The translations under genes and the position numbers were made by a program. Shown here in pieces: positions 56,601 through 64,000 of a DNA stretch of 64,000 nt (position 1 is the stretch's first letter; the number at the start of each line of letters is the position of its first letter). A model generated the notes under the pieces. That model saw only the letters and a program-made list of their open reading frames with translations, searched no databases and was not told where the DNA came from. The DNA comes from Petrosia ficiformis. Taxonomy: Eukaryota > Porifera > Demospongiae > Haplosclerida > Petrosiidae. The stretch is taken from positions 14,912,916-14,976,915 of the forward strand of contig OX345637.1 of NCBI GenBank assembly GCA_947044365.1. The letters are read 5' to 3'.

Positions 56601-59600
56601 CTCACATTGCAGAACCCTTGCCACAAGTATGATTTGGAAAACAACTTGAGAATGATTCAGTCACTGACAAGGAAATAACTGGAGACAATATTTTACTGTA
56701 ACAATAATTATTACACTGAGATTATAGTATATTTGTGTGTGTGTGCATTACAACTTACACACCAAGTCCTACTAGCTATACAGTATAAGAATACAAGAGC
56801 AGTGTTAAAATCCAGACTTGAAAACAGCTTCAAACGCCTGGATGAAATAAATGGGTGAGGCTAGAAATTGCAGAAAGCTTAGAGCCAGCTCGAAGTTGTA
56901 GCAGCCACTACTTCAATTATACTTTATTTCAAGCTGTGATTCGACAGCAATAGCCTTCAAACAAGATGAGCTGTATTTCAGTGAACTCTTTTGCTACCAG
57001 ACATCATCTGAAAGTTGTTAAACGGCGACTGTGAGTTACAAAAATTGTCATGACTTTAAAACAGAAAGGTGTTAGCAAAAACCTATTGTTATTTTTGATT
57101 CTTGTATGATTTGATGTTTGCTGGTGGTATTTTCAAAGTGCTAATGTTTGTAGGTTCGCTGAAATTTTACCAACAAACAAACAAACAGACAAACAGACAG
57201 TCAGGCAGACAGACACTCAAGCACCATCTAACACAGACACAGACACACAGACACAGACACAGACACACAGACACATAGACACAGACACAGACACAGACAC
57301 ACAGACACAGACACACAGACACAGACACACACACAGACACAGACACACACAGACACAGACACACACAGACACACACACAGACACAGACACAGACACAGAC
57401 ACACACAGACACACACAGACACACAGACACACACACACTCACAGTAGATTTGAAGCGTCAGTTCATCCGAAGGAAACACATTAGTGCTATTAGTGGCAAT
57501 ACAACTAAATGTGGTACCATTATCAGTCAAAACAGTATTCATAAATGTATATCGAAAAACAGTATCTTTAGTAGTAGTCATGTTCGTAATATGAACACGA
57601 TCAAATTTAGTATAGTTGGTGCTATTAGCCATTCCATCAATGATGAGTGCTAACTTGAAGTCAATGCTAGTATTACATATGAATTCAAAGTTATCAGGAG
57701 CTGTTACTATGGTGTTATTGTTAACAGGATAAATATTCACTCCCTTCTCGGCTTCTAATCAAAGAGATGGGTAGAGTAATATAATTAATATTGAAACAAA
57801 TGTAATAATAACATGTGAATGGTATGTAATGGATAAACCACACATTCAATTTATAATACAAAAATTAAAGCTTGAGATGTATGGTTGTGACAAGTATACA
57901 GTACAAGTGAAGTAAGTGCTGATGTGGGTCTGTCAACAACACTCCTCGAGTGCTATCTATAGTGCAGGAGAGTAAGTGGGTGCTTAAATAATGTATTGTG
58001 ATATGTGGGTGAATGAAGTGCTGTATGCATGTCTGTCAAGAACACTCATGTTGGACATGGAGCAAGCATATGAGCGCTTCTTCTTGAAAGCATTTTAAGC
58101 ACATTTTGTGGAGTGCCTGGGAGTACCTGTAATTAAGCACTTATAACATCAGGGCTTTAAAGCACAAAGAATACAAGTCTATTGTACACTTCATACAGGC
58201 TCTTCAAGAAATGTGTTAGGCCTGACTTGAAGTCACTACTCTGTACAAACTAACATTTTTATACAATGCAACAATATATATTTTCAAAATCTATTTACTG
58301 GTTGAAAGTTGAAGAAATTGTTTATCTGAAAAGAAGTTTTTGTGAAAATGTGCTTATGTGCTTCAAGCAGTTTGAATTAGCGATTAAGCTTCATGTCTGA
58401 CTTGAGTAATGTAAATGATATCCCCATGAGTGTATAGTTGAGTTGTGCTTGAATTAGCTTAGCTTCTCAGTTAATAGACGTGTAATCAAATGTGATTTGT
58501 GAATGTGAAATTTTATACAAAATACTATAAAGACGCACACTATAATACTATTTCGCAATGTGGTAAGTGCAACACAACACAGTTACATGTTAGATTGTAA
58601 GTTGTAGTGGAAGTGAACTACTTTGAAGCATTCACGTCCTCAGCTCTGCCACACACAAAGGAAGGCATGATAAAATGAGCCTTGCATTCCCGACATAACG
58701 AATGATGTCATGATCAAGTGACTTATGTTATAAGAATTAGGGACAAAGGTATTTTGTTCTCAAGAAACTGCAATCATGTGTATCTAGTATGTTAGACTGA
58801 CAACTCATTCCATAGAGAGAGAACATTGTGAGTAATGGACACCACTGTATTTTATTTTGCCACTCAAAATGGCAGATGTGTATGTTACAACCTATACACT
58901 TCAATCCTAGCAAGAGTACATAATTCCTAGTTTAAAAAGTGCAGTATAAAACAGTTTTGTGGCTGCAATCACGCGCATGAAAAGAATAGGTGAAGCTGGT
59001 AATTGACAGTCATGGCGGCAAAAAGCTTAGAGCCAGCTTGATGTTAGGATCAAGTTAAATACATTGACCAACTGCGAAGATGTGAAGATGTTTATTTGCA
59101 GCCGATTAGAGGCCCTTGCAATGTATGACCACTCTAGTGACCTTTGGGATGCATGACTATGCTAGGGGCCCTTGGAATGTATGACCACTCTAGGAGCCCT
59201 TGTTATTAGGTAAACTTCTTGTACTGTCTTTGTGGTTGGTCTGTGTATTTCACTTGATCCTAAAAATTGTTATAATAAGCCTGTCTTTTATTTTCATCCT
59301 TGCATAATTTCATGTATTTTAGTAGCTCGATGAAGTCCCAATTTTGTTAGTTGTCTAAAAAGTTTGTTCATACAAAGACAGACAGATAGACAGACAGACT
59401 GAACACCAGAATACAGTAACCCTTCACTCGGTCTACGCAAGTGAGGGTTAATGATGCATAAGATCTAATAACTAATATGTTGTTGAGTTATTGTTATTGG
59501 AGATCCAGCAAGTGGTAAGTCAAGCCAAAACGTCTAGTAAGAATACAGTTAATTAAAATCAGTTCTGTTCTATACCCATCACCACTACCACACCAGCCTC

Positions 59601-60562
59601 TGTCCCTAGATGTGTTTCCATTATATAGTAACCTACACATCATCACTACCAAACCAGCCTCTATCCCTAGATGTGTTTCATTATATAGTAACCTACACAT
59701 CACCACTACAAAATCAGCCTCTGTCCCTAGATGTGTTTCTATTATAAACGCAGTTGAGTGATTGAGAAATTGAGTTTTTATTTTGGAAAAAAACAAATTC
59801 CTCAACCATATTTGGAAGATAGGTATGTTAATTTTTATTGTTAATGAGTAATAATAAATATTATAGTCCCAGTGCCCTCAGAAATTAATTTCGTTAAAAT
59901 TAATTTTTAGTTAATGCAGACCACTAAAATTAAGACTTTTGGAATGAAATTAATGTTGTTACTGTGAAGTAACCGTGGGTGTCATTCAAACATGGGTATT
60001 AGGCTGTGTCTTCTTCACAATTGTTATAAATGATGATACAATGTAGTGTTGTTTTAGTTAACTATAACTATAACTAAAACCCCTTTAGTAAGGCATTGTG
60101 ACTTTTAGTTAACTAAACTATAACTGAATTAAAAGTCTACTGCAATAACTATAAAATGAAAATTGGTCAATAATGAACACATTTAGTTAGTTACTAAAAA
60201 TCAAACCTTTTAGTAATCCTAATTTTATAAACTATAACTTAACTAAAAGTTTGAGAAACCACACATACTATTATAACTAAAAGTGGTCACTATAGTCACA
60301 CTAAAACAAGGCTCAGGCTCTCTGAGGTTACTTCGGGGCTTCTGAGATTTTGTTTGCATGTTAGGAAACTATTTACATACAGGATTAAAGGCTCAATGTT
60401 AGAAAGATAATCAGTGTAATATACTTCTTCAGCTAAAAAGATTCCATACTTAAAATTTGTAACATACTAATAATAATAAACTAAATCTATTCACCATTTA
60501 GACTTACCTAATCCACAACATGTGGTAATGAAGAGAGAAATGAACAGTAGATAACACCACAT
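38119..60562 (-). CDS. Gene 3: Ig/FN3 transmembrane receptor with a doubled Ig cassette (18 exons, about 1,152 aa)
   Basis: Order: signal peptide (60508-60562), Ig w (57443-57754), Ig x, y, z (54632-54913, 52895-53161, 51878-52162), FN3 (49150-49271 plus 48872-49058), a second Ig x, y, z (48207-48488, 47620-47886, 43148-43429), FN3 (40783-40904 plus 40499-40682), Ig (40141-40437), FN3 (39669-39790 plus 39373-39568), micro-exon (38672-38692), transmembrane exon (38510-38615), tail (38119-38188). The exons sum to 3,459 nt, exactly 1,153 codons with stop. The middle FN3 ends in VPS like membrane-proximal FN3s, which suggests fusion of two tandem genes with loss of the first one's membrane exons. 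The alternative is two genes, but no signal-peptide exon precedes the second x copy and no membrane exon follows the first FN3. Confidence 0.7.
38742..39182. mobile_element. TAGTGCTGCCACGATA-type MITE, copy 3
   Basis: Same orthologous insertion as 30481-31033 but with a shorter interior. Left flank AAGTCATA and right flank AAATCATA. Shared presence in genes 2 and 3, with absence in gene 1, orders the duplications. Confidence 0.72.
39373..40904 (-). CDS. Gene 3 exons 11-15: FN3-Ig-FN3
   Basis: FN3a 40783-40904, FN3b 40499-40682, Ig 40141-40437, FN3a 39669-39790, FN3b 39373-39568. The Ig has [12 protein letters not shown] and [15 protein letters not shown]; the second Cys follows NIT. The last FN3 ends in [10 protein letters not shown]. 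This proximal part corresponds to the last modules of genes 1 and 2. Confidence 0.76.
41010..41171 (-). pseudogene. Relic alternative first exon, gene 3 proximal
   Basis: [20 protein letters not shown] and EGTYTTV followed by [16 protein letters not shown], then a stop after CMFP. The start codon is intact but the Ig start is broken, and the CTV codons are missing as in the gene 1 relic. Confidence 0.6.
41247..41360. repeat. GGTACC-containing inverted repeat
   Basis: TTGGTACCCCCAGGTACTAA and the inverted GGTACTCCAGGGGTACCAAA form a hairpin; a related segment, GTACCAAATCAC/GTGATTT, follows. A close copy is at 49660-49790 upstream of the other gene 3 relic exon, so it duplicated with the cassette. 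Confidence 0.6.
43148..48488 (-). CDS. Gene 3 exons 8-10: second Ig x-y-z cassette
   Basis: Exons 48207-48488 (x), 47620-47886 (y) and 43148-43429 (z). Each is close in sequence to its first-cassette counterpart. The y-z intron is 4.2 kb because a LINE-like element sits in its (GTAT)n tract and a MITE with a nested TIR element lies near y. Confidence 0.75.
43501..46480 (+). mobile_element. Degenerate non-LTR retrotransposon (LINE, RTE-like)
   Basis: Reading across frameshifts in order: apurinic endonuclease pieces [33 protein letters not shown] and [10 protein letters not shown]; reverse transcriptase [55 protein letters not shown] and YFDDMVVM; then LYGCETWAI and [14 protein letters not shown]; and at the end C2H2 remnants ([20 protein letters not shown]). 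It sits inside a (GTAT)n tract, with GTAT units on both sides, antisense to gene 3. Many stops show it is dead. Clade assignment is tentative. Confidence 0.72.
45098..45902 (+). pseudogene. LINE reverse transcriptase palm and thumb
   Basis: The palm motif A is [11 protein letters not shown], motif [16 protein letters not shown], and motif C is YFDDMV, where the usual YADD alanine is replaced by Phe. A frameshift near 45360 separates motifs B and C. The following thumb and connection ([20 protein letters not shown]) is open for 180 codons, longer than the other parts. Confidence 0.7.
46647..47395. mobile_element. TAGTGCTGCCACGATA-type MITE, copy 4, with nested element
   Basis: Ends TAGTGCTATTATGATAT and ATCGTGGCAGCACTA. 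It contains a perfect 24-bp palindrome (46746-46769 and 46772-46795) and a nested TIR element at 46949-47357. Confidence 0.6.
46949..47357 (-). mobile_element. Small TIR element with a 78-codon open frame
   Basis: Left end ACCGAGCAATTGAAAAAGAG and inverted right end ACCGAGCAAACGAAAAGGGG. A frame at 46987-47223 (minus) starts [18 protein letters not shown] and is intact. A related copy at 52425-52665 has its frame-bearing half in the opposite orientation. No match to a known transposase is evident. Confidence 0.5.
48872..49271 (-). CDS. Gene 3 exons 6-7: internal FN3 of membrane-proximal type
   Basis: FN3a (49150-49271) and FN3b (48872-49058). The end reads VTDFNFTVP before a GTAAGT donor, like the last FN3 of genes 2 and 3, rather than the KDVTFAY/AV end of internal FN3s. 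The next exon is Ig x of the second cassette. Confidence 0.73.
49341..49575 (-). pseudogene. Relic alternative first exon, gene 3 distal
   Basis: [20 protein letters not shown] then EITFKE is intact, after which a short TATATA-type insertion shifts the frame and gives TAA. The other frame continues [20 protein letters not shown], keeping the first Ig cysteine that the 6399 and 41010 copies lost, and it ends RQERNG with a possible phase-1 donor (AATG then GTTGATG). Confidence 0.6.
49985..50260. repeat. Two adjacent inverted repeats
   Basis: The first has arms of about 40 bp (about 49991-50037 and 50042-50085) around GGCGA, with GAGTTTTGTGTCC and GGACACAAAAC pairing. The second (about 50115-50250) pairs TATGATGGTGACATC with GATGTCACCATCATA around an (AT)n core. 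Both are hairpin-capable and non-coding. Confidence 0.65.
50640..51120. other. Conserved intron segment, copies at 7840 and 42300
   Basis: TGGTGCATATGTATCCCAT, AACTGGCACA-type and TTTTGATAAGCTCATAGGGT sequences recur at 7835-7960, 42300-42610 and here. All lie between an Ig z exon and a relic first exon, so this is duplicated intron rather than a separate element. No gene is seen. Confidence 0.55.
51127..51260 (-). repeat. tRNA-Ala-like SINE or tRNA pseudogene
   Basis: On the minus strand GGCTCCAGTAGCTCAGATGA and AGAGCATCTGACTAGCAATC form D and anticodon arms with a 7-nt loop CTAGCAA (anticodon AGC, alanine), followed by box B GGTTCAAACCC. The acceptor stem pairs poorly (GGCTCCA against TGGTCGAG) and a repeated 55-bp flank accompanies it at 37755, so it looks like a repeat-family member rather than a working tRNA gene. 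Confidence 0.55.
51878..54913 (-). CDS. Gene 3 exons 3-5: first Ig x-y-z cassette
   Basis: Exons 54632-54913 (x), 52895-53161 (y, cysteine-free, VTWLRNN and [15 protein letters not shown]) and 51878-52162 (z, VLQC and NYTC). All are phase 1-1 and keep the lengths of the gene 1 copies to within two codons. Introns contain the fold-back element 53261-53551 and a MITE copy. Confidence 0.75.
52313..52688. mobile_element. TAGTGCTGCCACGATA-type MITE, copy 5, truncated
   Basis: Left end TAGTGCTGTTGTGATATAAT; the right TIR is deleted at TTCTATCATGCAAGG. It includes the rearranged copy of the nested TIR element (52425-52665). Confidence 0.55.
53261..53551. mobile_element. Fold-back element with arms of about 130 bp
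   Basis: CAAGAATAATAAAAAACATT at the left is mirrored by TTTTTAATTATTCTTG at the right. The arms include AAAACCCAAAAAGCATGCAA and CTTCCATATAACCCTACATA and are nearly perfect. The loop of about 40 bp is at 53394-53433. It lies in the intron between Ig x and Ig y of gene 3 and is absent in gene 1 and in the second cassette, so it is recent. Confidence 0.75.
53600..54410. other. Intron sequence without a recognised gene
   Basis: Between the fold-back element and Ig x there is unique sequence (53870-54200) with somewhat higher GC and frames on both strands (for example 53933-54127) that I cannot assign. The segment 54300-54400 (GGCGGCCATTTTTTTTCCGT, CTACATAGAGAGTACT) is an inverted partial copy of 51600-51700 and of 8015-8090. 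Confidence 0.4.
55200..56700 (+). pseudogene. hAT-like transposase remnant
   Basis: Across frameshifts: [40 protein letters not shown] and [20 protein letters not shown]. This follows the T-D-G-x-x-x-M-x-G-x-x-S-G ... R-L ... H-C-x-x-H-R-x-x-L-A pattern of hAT transposases related to ZNF862/DUF4371. Downstream, the open frame at 56337-56678 ([20 protein letters not shown]) could be its C-terminal part but I do not recognise it. It sits in the gene 3 w-x intron, antisense to the gene, where gene 1 has its split Ig and FN3. Confidence 0.55.
57165..57442. repeat. CACAGA-type simple repeat
   Basis: Runs of ACAGACAC and CACACACAGA directly abut the donor of Ig w in gene 3. In gene 1 the same donor opens into a shorter (CA)n (22836-22860). 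Frames through it are artefacts. Confidence 0.85.
57443..57754 (-). CDS. Gene 3 exon 2: Ig domain w
   Basis: Copy of the gene 1 w domain ([14 protein letters not shown]), same length. Its donor GTGAGT opens into a 270-bp CACAGA-type repeat, so the 170-codon frame that continues past it is an artefact. The split Ig and single-exon FN3 that follow w in gene 1 are missing here. Confidence 0.74.
57760..60507. other. Intron 1 of gene 3
   Basis: No exon is seen. 57880-59090 is unique sequence with no recognisable element; 59100-60507 matches gene 2 intron 1, with the TATGACCACTCTAGGGGCCC tandem units, a (CAGA)n tract, a three-fold repeat around CCTCTGTCCCTAGATGTGTT (59590-59740), and TTAGTTAACTATAACTAAAA-rich sequence. 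Confidence 0.55.
60508..60562 (-). CDS. Gene 3 exon 1: signal peptide
   Basis: [18 protein letters not shown], phase-1 GTAAGT donor. It lies only about 240 bp downstream of the stop codon of the neighbouring long-tail gene (60804), so the intergenic space, and hence the promoter, is very short. Confidence 0.78.
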
Positions 60563-60690
60563 AGTGTCTTACTGCAGCAAACTATACGAATTTAATGGAT
60601 AAAGCAAGTCACTGGGACAGAGTTTAGCTGCAGTAGCTGTTTTCTCAATCGAAAAAGGATCGTGACGATCACGGAATATAGTACAACTAC
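60563..60690 (-). promoter_or_regulatory. Conserved upstream region of gene 3
   Basis: Nearly identical to 35486-35625. It is confined between this gene's ATG and the stop codon of the long-tail gene at 60804. It includes CGTGATCGTCACGATCC on the minus strand. Any core promoter must lie here or overlap the neighbouring gene's 3' end. Confidence 0.45.
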
Positions 60691-60803
60691 TTAATTATTA
60701 TTCATAGCTATGAAATTAATAATGGTTATAAAAATAAATAATTTTTTTAATGAATTCATTGAAAACAGGAAAAAACCCAATTATTATTAATAACAGTATT
60801 CAA

Positions 60804-61319
60804 TTAGTCACTGTCACTAGAAGTGTTACTATTACTTGACAACCACTGGGATGATGGGGCTGGTCCCTCTGTGAAACCATAACCTTCTCCTAAGTCAGTA
60901 ACTCTGGTTGGTGGAAAAGATGACGTAAATGTCATGTGATTATCATCTGAACTACTGAGGTCAGACACATGATCATCATCAGATGTTTTATGAAACGTGG
61001 TTGATAATAGTGGGAGTTCACTCTCTACTGGATCACGTTCTACATCTGAATCAACACTATGTTGACTACCAGTTGTCATGGAAACAGGTGATGGTCTCAA
61101 TTGAGATACAATTGGAGTTTGTGACGTATGTTGAAGCTTACGAGATCCTCCCTTTTTACCAGTTGAACGAGTTGATTTAGGTATCCTTGGAGTGGTTCCC
61201 TTTTGAGAACGTTTAGGAGATTTTGTATCTTTTGGAGAAGATTTAACTTTACCAAATCCACTAACAGGTTGAGGCGAGACATCAATTATCTGACCATTAG
61301 ACTCTCTTAACAATACCTT
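60804..61319 (-). CDS. Last exon of the neighbouring gene: long disordered cytoplasmic tail (171 aa)
   Basis: Starts in phase 0 after a TTTTTACAG acceptor with KVLLRESNGQIIDVSPQP. A basic Lys/Ser/Thr-rich block follows (KSSPKDTKSPKRSQKGT, RIPKSTRSTGKKGGSRK), then an acidic block (HSVDSDVERDPVESELP, DDDHVSDLSSSDD), then TDLGEGYGFTEGPAP and a Ser/Asp end with a TAA stop. No folded domain is expected. Multiple SP and TP sites and DSD/SSSDD clusters suit proline-directed and CK2-type kinases. Its upstream exons lie past the satellite, beyond the window or unrecognised. It is probably the intracellular tail of a related receptor, but that is inferred from position only. Confidence 0.65.
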   Translation of the reverse strand, partial: KVLLRESNGQIIDVSPQPVSGFGKVKSSPKDTKSPKRSQKGTTPRIPKSTRSTGKKGGSRKLQHTSQTPIVSQLRPSPVSMTTGSQHSVDSDVERDPVESELPLLSTTFHKTSDDDHVSDLSSSDDNHMTFTSSFPPTRVTDLGEGYGFTEGPAPSSQWLSSNSNTSSDSD

Positions 61320-61375
61320 CTGTAAAAATGAAAATATATTTAGTCCATCCACTATTAGTATTATTAACAGGAACA

Positions 61376-62468
61376 GTACAGTACAATACAGTGTAGCTAT
61401 TATAGTATAGTACAGAATATAGTATAGTCCTATACTGTATAGTATGGTAGAGCACAATACAGTATAATATAGTACTACAGTGTAGCTATTATAGTATAGT
61501 ACAGAATATAGTATAGTCCTATACTGTATAGTATGGTAGAGCACAATACAGTATAATATAGTACTACAGTGTAGCTATTATAGTATAGTACAGAATATAG
61601 TATAGTCCTATACTGTATAGTATGGTAGAGCACAATACAGTATAATATAGTACTACAGTGTAGTACAGTATTAGACTATTACAGAATAATTTATAGTCCT
61701 GTACAGTATAGTATGGTAGAGCACAATACAGTATAGTATAGTACTACAGTGTAGTATAGTACAGAATATATTATAGTCCTGTACAGTATAGCATGGTAGA
61801 GCACAATACAGTATAGTATAGTACTACAGTGTAGTATAGTATAGTACAGAATATATTATAGTCCTGTACAGTATAGTATGGTAGAGTACAATACAGTATA
61901 GTATAGTACTACAGTGTAGTATAGTATAGTACAGAATATATTATAGTCCTGTACAGTATAGTATGGTAGAGCACAATATAGTATAGTACTACAGTGTAGT
62001 ATAGTATAGTACAGAATATATTATAGTCCCGTACAGTATAGCATGGTAGAGCACAATACAGTATAATATAGTACTACAGTGTAGTACAGTATTAGACTAT
62101 TACAGAATAATTTATAGTCCTGTACAGTATAGTATGGTAGAGCACAATACAGTATAGTATAGTACTACAGTGTAGTATAGTATAGTACAGAATATATTAT
62201 AGTCCTGTACAGTATAGTATGGTAGAGCACAATACAGTATAGTATAGTACTACAGTGTAGTATAGTACAGTACAGAATATATTATAGTCCCGTACAGTAT
62301 AGCATGGTAGAGCACAATACAGTATAATATAGTACTACAGTGTAGTATAGTATAGTACAGTATAGTCCTATACAGTATAGTATGGTAGAGCACAATACAG
62401 TATAGTATAGTACTACAGTGTAGTATAGTATAGTACAGAATATAGTCCTGTACAGTATAGTATGGTTT
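61376..62468. repeat. TATAGTA-rich satellite beside the long-tail exon
   Basis: About 12 units of roughly 80-110 bp built from TATAGTATGGTAGAGCACAA, TAGTACTACAGTGTAG and ACAGAATATATTATAGTCC; the first units have an 89-nt period. It is related to the satellite at 25500-26170 (AGCACAA here, AACATAA there). Confidence 0.85.
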
Positions 62469-62529
62469 GCTTATCTCGCCTCACATAAATTAGACTCTAA
62501 ATTCAACACTAAAAGAGAAAAGTAAAAAA

Positions 62530-63060
62530 AAAGCCAGTAGTCACTGAGAATCTAACCCAGGGCCACTGACTTCAGCCACTGTGCTTTCACCGTTGGACTA
62601 TAACAACCAGACATACATCAGTAGTTTCAGTACTTCACAATCCTCTATATACTACACGAGTGGCAAGCTAATGCTTTGCTAATCTCACCTCACATTGAAG
62701 ATATACACTAAATTCTGTGAATAAGCAACACTTTCAGCCTTATTCATAGAATTTAGTGTTTACTTTCATTAACTACTAGTATGGGTTTACTCCTGATGGA
62801 TTAATGTTTTCATTTGACTCCTAACAGGGTTCTGATGACACATACATAGTGACTGTCTGATGTGCGACTGAAGCATACAGTGCCACCCGTGCAGTATATA
62901 GAGGATTGTGAAGTGCTGATGTATGTCTGGTTGTTGTAGTTGAGTGATGAGAGCACTGATGGCTGAAATCAGTGGTCCTGGGTTCAATTCACAGTGACTA
63001 TCAACATTCTTTCTCTTTCCTCTTAAGATCAGCCTTATTCATAGAATTTAGCGTTTATTG
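62530..63060. repeat. Inverted pair of tRNA-derived SINEs
   Basis: Minus-strand copy (about 62545-62660) with box-B-like GGGTTAGATTC and plus-strand copy (about 62870-62995) with GGTTGTTGTAGTTGAGTGAT (box A region) and GGGTTCAATTC. Both have GGCTGAAATCAGTGG-type anticodon arms. The outer flanks (TAGAATTTAGCGTTTA) are also mirrored, making a large imperfect palindrome. Confidence 0.6.
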
Positions 63061-63179
63061 CTATAATTGTATTGCTGTATCAATCATTACTGATTGCAAT
63101 AGTGTCTCTATCCTTCTTTGTACTTGAAAACTGGGGCCTGAAGAAGCAAGTGTAATTATGGTCTAACAACTAGTTCACA

Positions 63180-63560
63180 GCTTTTTGATGAAGAAGGAAG
63201 TACTCCTTCAAGATTCTAAATGATAACACGTCTGAAACTCCCTCAACAACTTACTTGTTAGAGTCTTGCATCATCTTTATACTGTTTCTCTGCTATATAT
63301 ATATATACAACAGTTATTAGTAATAGTTGCAGTTTTACATTCTTCCTGCTGGTCTGTAGCTCAAGCTCATGTTCTTTTACGTGCCACGCCTATTAATTGA
63401 CCGAACACCTCGGGATGATGCAACTTCCTTAACTACGTATATAACACATACTCGCAAAAGTCACAAACATAATTATTATATATATAGTTTGAACCAGTGG
63501 GAAAGTAATTATAGGAATGGCCCTATGAGCCATAAAAATGTAAATTAATAATGTTATGGA
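63180..63560. mobile_element. Copy of the 10252 family, left arm
   Basis: Matches 10080-10450 (AAGTACTCCTTCA, TACAACAGTTATTA, GCTGGTCTGTAGCTCAA, CGTGCCACGCC). The right arm is absent. Three tandem units with GACAGGTCATGATTTCATGA and ATGGAAGACAATAATTAAAT follow at 63540-63720. Confidence 0.55.
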
Positions 63561-63836
63561 AGACAATAATTAAATGAAAGGACAGGTCATGATTTCATGA
63601 AAGGACAGGTCATGTACATGATTATGTTATGGAAGACAATAATTAAATGAAAGGACAGGTCATGATTTCATGAAAGGACAGGTCATGTACATGATTATGT
63701 TATGGAAGACAATAATTAAATGAAAGAAACTAGTTTTGTACATGTAATTATATTGTAAACTAAACAAGGAGAATATTATACATGTACATTACTCATTCTA
63801 AATAAACATCATCATGAATATTTTAACCCTTAGAGC

Positions 63837-64000
63837 AATGAGCTTGTTTTCAAAATTCTTCCCATTTCCAACACTGGTGTCTCTGCTGCAGATATCCTGG
63901 TAACTGTTCGCTTTCTGTAGCCTAAACTTGGCCTCTTTTCTGATAGTATTTCTAAGTTCTAGCAGCTTGTTTACCGGGATTCAAAAGTTCCAAAGCATTT
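63837..64000. mobile_element. piggyBac-like element, copy 3 (cut by window end)
   Basis: TTAA at 63833-63836 is followed by CCCTTAGAGCAATGAGCTTG, the best-preserved terminus of the family here, then sequence shared with 36047 onward (AAATTCTTCCCATTTC). Confidence 0.6.

Noticed and set aside
57228..57740. 170-aa protein continuing past Ig w into CVCVCVSV repeats
   Set aside because: A GTGAGT donor ends the Ig exon in the same phase as in gene 1; the remainder is a CACAGA repeat.
60804..61544. Start of the long-tail protein at an upstream ATG within the satellite
   Set aside because: The true exon begins at the TTTTTACAG acceptor at 61319; upstream codons are satellite and intron.

Overview
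The window looks like AT-rich metazoan DNA, most likely from a sponge or another early-branching animal. That assignment is inferred from phase-1 Ig/FN3 exon modules, introns often only 60-100 nt long, and a dense load of small DNA transposons; no marker gene proves the species. Almost all host coding sequence is on the minus strand.

Main content: three head-to-tail paralogous genes for type-I membrane receptors built from immunoglobulin-like (Ig) and fibronectin-III-like (FN3) domains. Reading right to left they are gene 3 (60562 to 38119, 18 exons, about 1,152 aa), gene 2 (35485 to 29824, 12 exons, about 588 aa) and gene 1 (25019 to 641, 24 exons, about 1,468 aa). I assembled them by hand from GT/AG boundaries; each joined coding length is divisible by three. 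They share a near-identical signal-peptide exon, a tiny juxtamembrane exon, one transmembrane exon and a short acidic tail exon. They differ in how many Ig/FN3 modules lie between. A different, long serine/aspartate-rich C-terminal exon (60804-61319) belongs to a further gene to the right; decayed copies of it lie at 25181-25448 and 28629-28755.

Layout: 1-386 transposase/integrase remnants; 641-6323 gene 1 FN3/Ig array, membrane segment and tail; 6399-11000 intron with a relic first exon, a reverse-transcriptase remnant and a Crypton-like recombinase remnant; 11015-25019 remaining gene 1 exons, interrupted by microsatellites, a degenerate Ty3/gypsy element (17127-20615) and a THAP transposon (23689-24501); 25181-29823 intergenic satellite and mobile elements; 29824-35485 gene 2; 35486-38118 intergenic; 38119-60562 gene 3, with a LINE-like element (43501-46480) and a hAT-like remnant (55200-56700) in its introns; 60804-64000 neighbouring gene's last exon, satellite, SINEs and element ends.

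The cluster behaves like a fast-evolving recognition-receptor family. Exons have been gained and lost as cassettes, gene 3 looks like a fusion of two tandem units, relic internal first exons persist, and in one hand-aligned pair the exons differ about four times more than the adjacent intron. An allorecognition or immune role is a hypothesis, not shown by the sequence.
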